17,567 nucleotides of DNA from Gammaproteobacteria bacterium (GTDB lineage Bacteria; Pseudomonadota; Gammaproteobacteria; Pseudomonadales; Azotimanducaceae), in the NCBI GenBank assembly GCA_026706425.1, contig JAPOYW010000438.1:1-17567 (forward strand), written 5' to 3'. The translations under genes and the position numbers were made by a program. The notes beneath the pieces were generated by a model, which made no database searches, was not told where the DNA came from, and saw only the letters and a program-made list of their open reading frames with translations. Below, one piece after another: positions 16,193 to 17,567 of this stretch (positions within the stretch are counted from its first letter, which is position 1; each line of letters opens with the position of its first letter).

Positions 16193-16438
16193 GTGAGCAC
16201 GAGCATCACAGTCCGCGACATCGATCCCGCCGACAAGTCCTGGCTGAAACGCGAGGCCCGACTGGTCGGCGTCTCCATGGAGGAGTTCGTGCGCCGTATC
16301 ATCCATGAGAAGCGCGTGGAGACCGAGAGCCGCCCGAGGCCGTCCGAAGCCTTCGCCCGCCACTTTGGAGAGCGGCACGTCGTGCCGTGCTGGCCCGGAA
16401 CACCAGCGAATTCCGCAGCACGGGCGTCGGCGCCGTAG
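16193..16438 (+). CDS. Ribbon-helix-helix antitoxin-like protein (FitA/VapB type)
   Basis: This small DNA-binding protein has 81 residues. Residues 1-10 (MSTSITVRDI) form the expected beta strand. They are followed by helix A (ADKSWLKREARLVG) and helix B (SMEEFVRRIIHEKR), the standard ribbon-helix-helix fold of FitA-type antitoxins (compare typical S-MEEE-R-IL). The start is GTG 16193 with a strong GGAGGAAA site 8 bases upstream. After FARHFGERH (about residue 60) the expected conserved tail is lost. An alternative frame from about 16389 reads LARNTSEFR, suggesting a C-terminal frameshift. The usual PIN-domain toxin does not follow. The next gene is hsdR, 84 bases downstream, so it may be an orphan antitoxin or a local regulator. 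Confidence 0.75.
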   Translation: MSTSITVRDIDPADKSWLKREARLVGVSMEEFVRRIIHEKRVETESRPRPSEAFARHFGERHVVPCWPGTPANSAARASAP

Positions 16439-16522
16439 ACCCTTGGACTGCAAAACCGCGACGACTGTCGTTTTCGATCACGGCGGAGAGCCCGCAACGG
16501 CACGCCCGGGTGACGGACGAGC

Positions 16523-17567
16523 ATGTCTGACGGTCACGGCATGCCCCACGATGTGAACCAGACTCCCGAGGAGGTTGCCCGCGACCGCATCGACGATCGC
16601 CTCCGGGCGGCGGGCTGGCACGTACAGGATAGGGATGCCATCGACTTCAGCGCCGGGTCGGGCATCGCAGTGCGCGAATACCCGACCGACACCGGCCCCG
16701 CCGACTACGTCCTCTTCTGCGACAGGCAGGCCGTCGGTGTCGTCGAAGCCAAACCGGATGCCTGGGGCGAAAGGATCACCACCGTCGAGGAGCAGTCGGA
16801 ACGGTACGCCAACGCCGAGCTCAAATGGGTATCCAATGCCGAGCCGCTACCGTTTCTGTACGAGAGCACGGGGCAGATTACGCGGTTCACGAACGGCCGC
16901 GACCCGAATCCGCGATCCCGGGAGGTCTTCGCCTTCCACCGGCCGGCGACGCTCAAGGCCGGCGCGCAGGCCCAGATGTCGTTCCGCGAAGGAATCGCTT
17001 CGCTCCCGCCTCTCAACCCTACCGGCTTGCGTGAGTGCCAGATCAACGCGATCACCAATCTAGAGGTTTCGCTCAAAGCCGACAGGCCCCGCGCGCTCGT
17101 CCAGATGGCCACGGGGTCCGGCAAGACCTTCACCGCGATCACCCAGGTCTACCGGCTGCTCAAGCACGCCGGTGCCGAGCGCGTCCTCTTTCTCGTCGAC
17201 ACGCGCAATCTCGGCGAACAGGCCGAGCAGGAGTTCATGGCCTTCCTTCCCAACGACGACAACCGCAAGTTCACCGAGCTCTACAACGTTCAGCGCCTGA
17301 AGTCGCCCTCGATCGCCGACGACGTACAGGTCGTCATCTCCACCATCCAGCGCATGTACGCCACGCTCAAGGGAGAGGAATTCGACGAAGCGCTGGAAGA
17401 GGAACATCCCGAGGAACGTCGGTGGCGCCCCAGGGAGCCGCTCCCCGTCGTCTACAACGCCGCCCTCCCGCCCGAGTACTTCGACGTGGTCGTCATCGAC
17501 GAGTGCCACCGGTCGATCTACAACCTGTGGCGCCAGGTCGTCGAGTACTTCGATGCCTACCTGATCG
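16523..17567 (+). CDS. hsdR: Type I restriction enzyme R subunit, N-terminal part
   Basis: This is the start of an HsdR-type restriction/translocase subunit; 348 codons are visible and the gene continues past the window edge. The N-terminal HSDR nuclease domain has Asp61 in GPADYVLF and VGVVEAK with Glu75 and Lys77, the PD-(D/E)xK core. Then comes a DEAD/DEAH-type helicase motor with Walker A ATGSGKT (196-202) in LVQMATGSGKTFTAI, LFLVDTRNLGEQAEQEF, VQVVISTIQRMYATL (motif Ia/Ib region) and the DECH box (326-329) in VVVIDECHRSIYNLW. Together with HsdM and HsdS, expected outside the window, it would cut unmodified DNA at a distance from the recognition site. ATG 16523 gives the best family-like N-terminus (TPEEVARDRIDDRLRAAGW). 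It has only a weak ribosome-binding site. Confidence 0.92.
   Translation, partial: MSDGHGMPHDVNQTPEEVARDRIDDRLRAAGWHVQDRDAIDFSAGSGIAVREYPTDTGPADYVLFCDRQAVGVVEAKPDAWGERITTVEEQSERYANAELKWVSNAEPLPFLYESTGQITRFTNGRDPNPRSREVFAFHRPATLKAGAQAQMSFREGIASLPPLNPTGLRECQINAITNLEVSLKADRPRALVQMATGSGKTFTAITQVYRLLKHAGAERVLFLVDTRNLGEQAEQEFMAFLPNDDNRKFTELYNVQRLKSPSIADDVQVVISTIQRMYATLKGEEFDEALEEEHPEERRWRPREPLPVVYNAALPPEYFDVVVIDECHRSIYNLWRQVVEYFDAYLI

Noticed and set aside
1..17567. CRISPR array, tRNA/rRNA genes, insertion-sequence ends, parS palindrome
   Set aside because: Looked for on both strands by eye; no regularly spaced repeats, tRNA-like sequence, terminal inverted repeats or TGTTTCACGTGAAACA-like site found.

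Overview
The window looks like part of a high-GC gammaproteobacterial chromosome. The order mnmG-rsmG-parA-parB-atpI-atpB-atpE-atpF-atpH-atpA-atpG-atpD-atpC, all on the + strand, is the classical replication-origin-proximal order of Gammaproteobacteria such as Pseudomonas. The encoded proteins match that group well. The exact lineage cannot be fixed from the sequence alone.

Region 1 (1-3264) is the origin-associated block. It holds the 3' part of mnmG (tRNA wobble-uridine modification), rsmG (16S rRNA m7G methyltransferase) and the chromosome-partition pair parA/parB. Region 2 (3292-10382) is a complete nine-gene F1Fo ATP synthase operon. It is preceded by a near-ideal sigma70 promoter (TTGAAG, 17 bp, TATAAT). 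Two oddities sit inside it: a perfect 8-bp-stem hairpin between atpG and atpD, and an apparent frameshift with about 8 missing bases early in atpD.

Region 3 (10383-17567) is accessory DNA placed directly behind atpC, where many relatives carry glmU/glmS. It begins with an intact 664-residue P-loop ATPase that has an unidentified N-terminal domain and a HEPN-like C-terminus. This gene is visibly more AT-rich than the atp genes. It is followed by a decayed stretch containing a tyrosine-integrase fragment on the minus strand, an intact gene for a probable PD-(D/E)xK nuclease-like protein, and the multiply frameshifted start of a second AAA-type ATPase. After more decayed DNA come a ribbon-helix-helix antitoxin-like gene with its own promoter and no visible toxin, and the 5' part of a type I restriction subunit (hsdR) that runs off the window. 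Together this reads as a defence/mobile island with live and dead components next to the origin and the ATP synthase operon.

The best candidate for an undescribed system is the ATPase-HEPN protein at 10410-12404. The nuclease-like gene at 13424-14320 comes second. Whether these two act together is not shown by the sequence.
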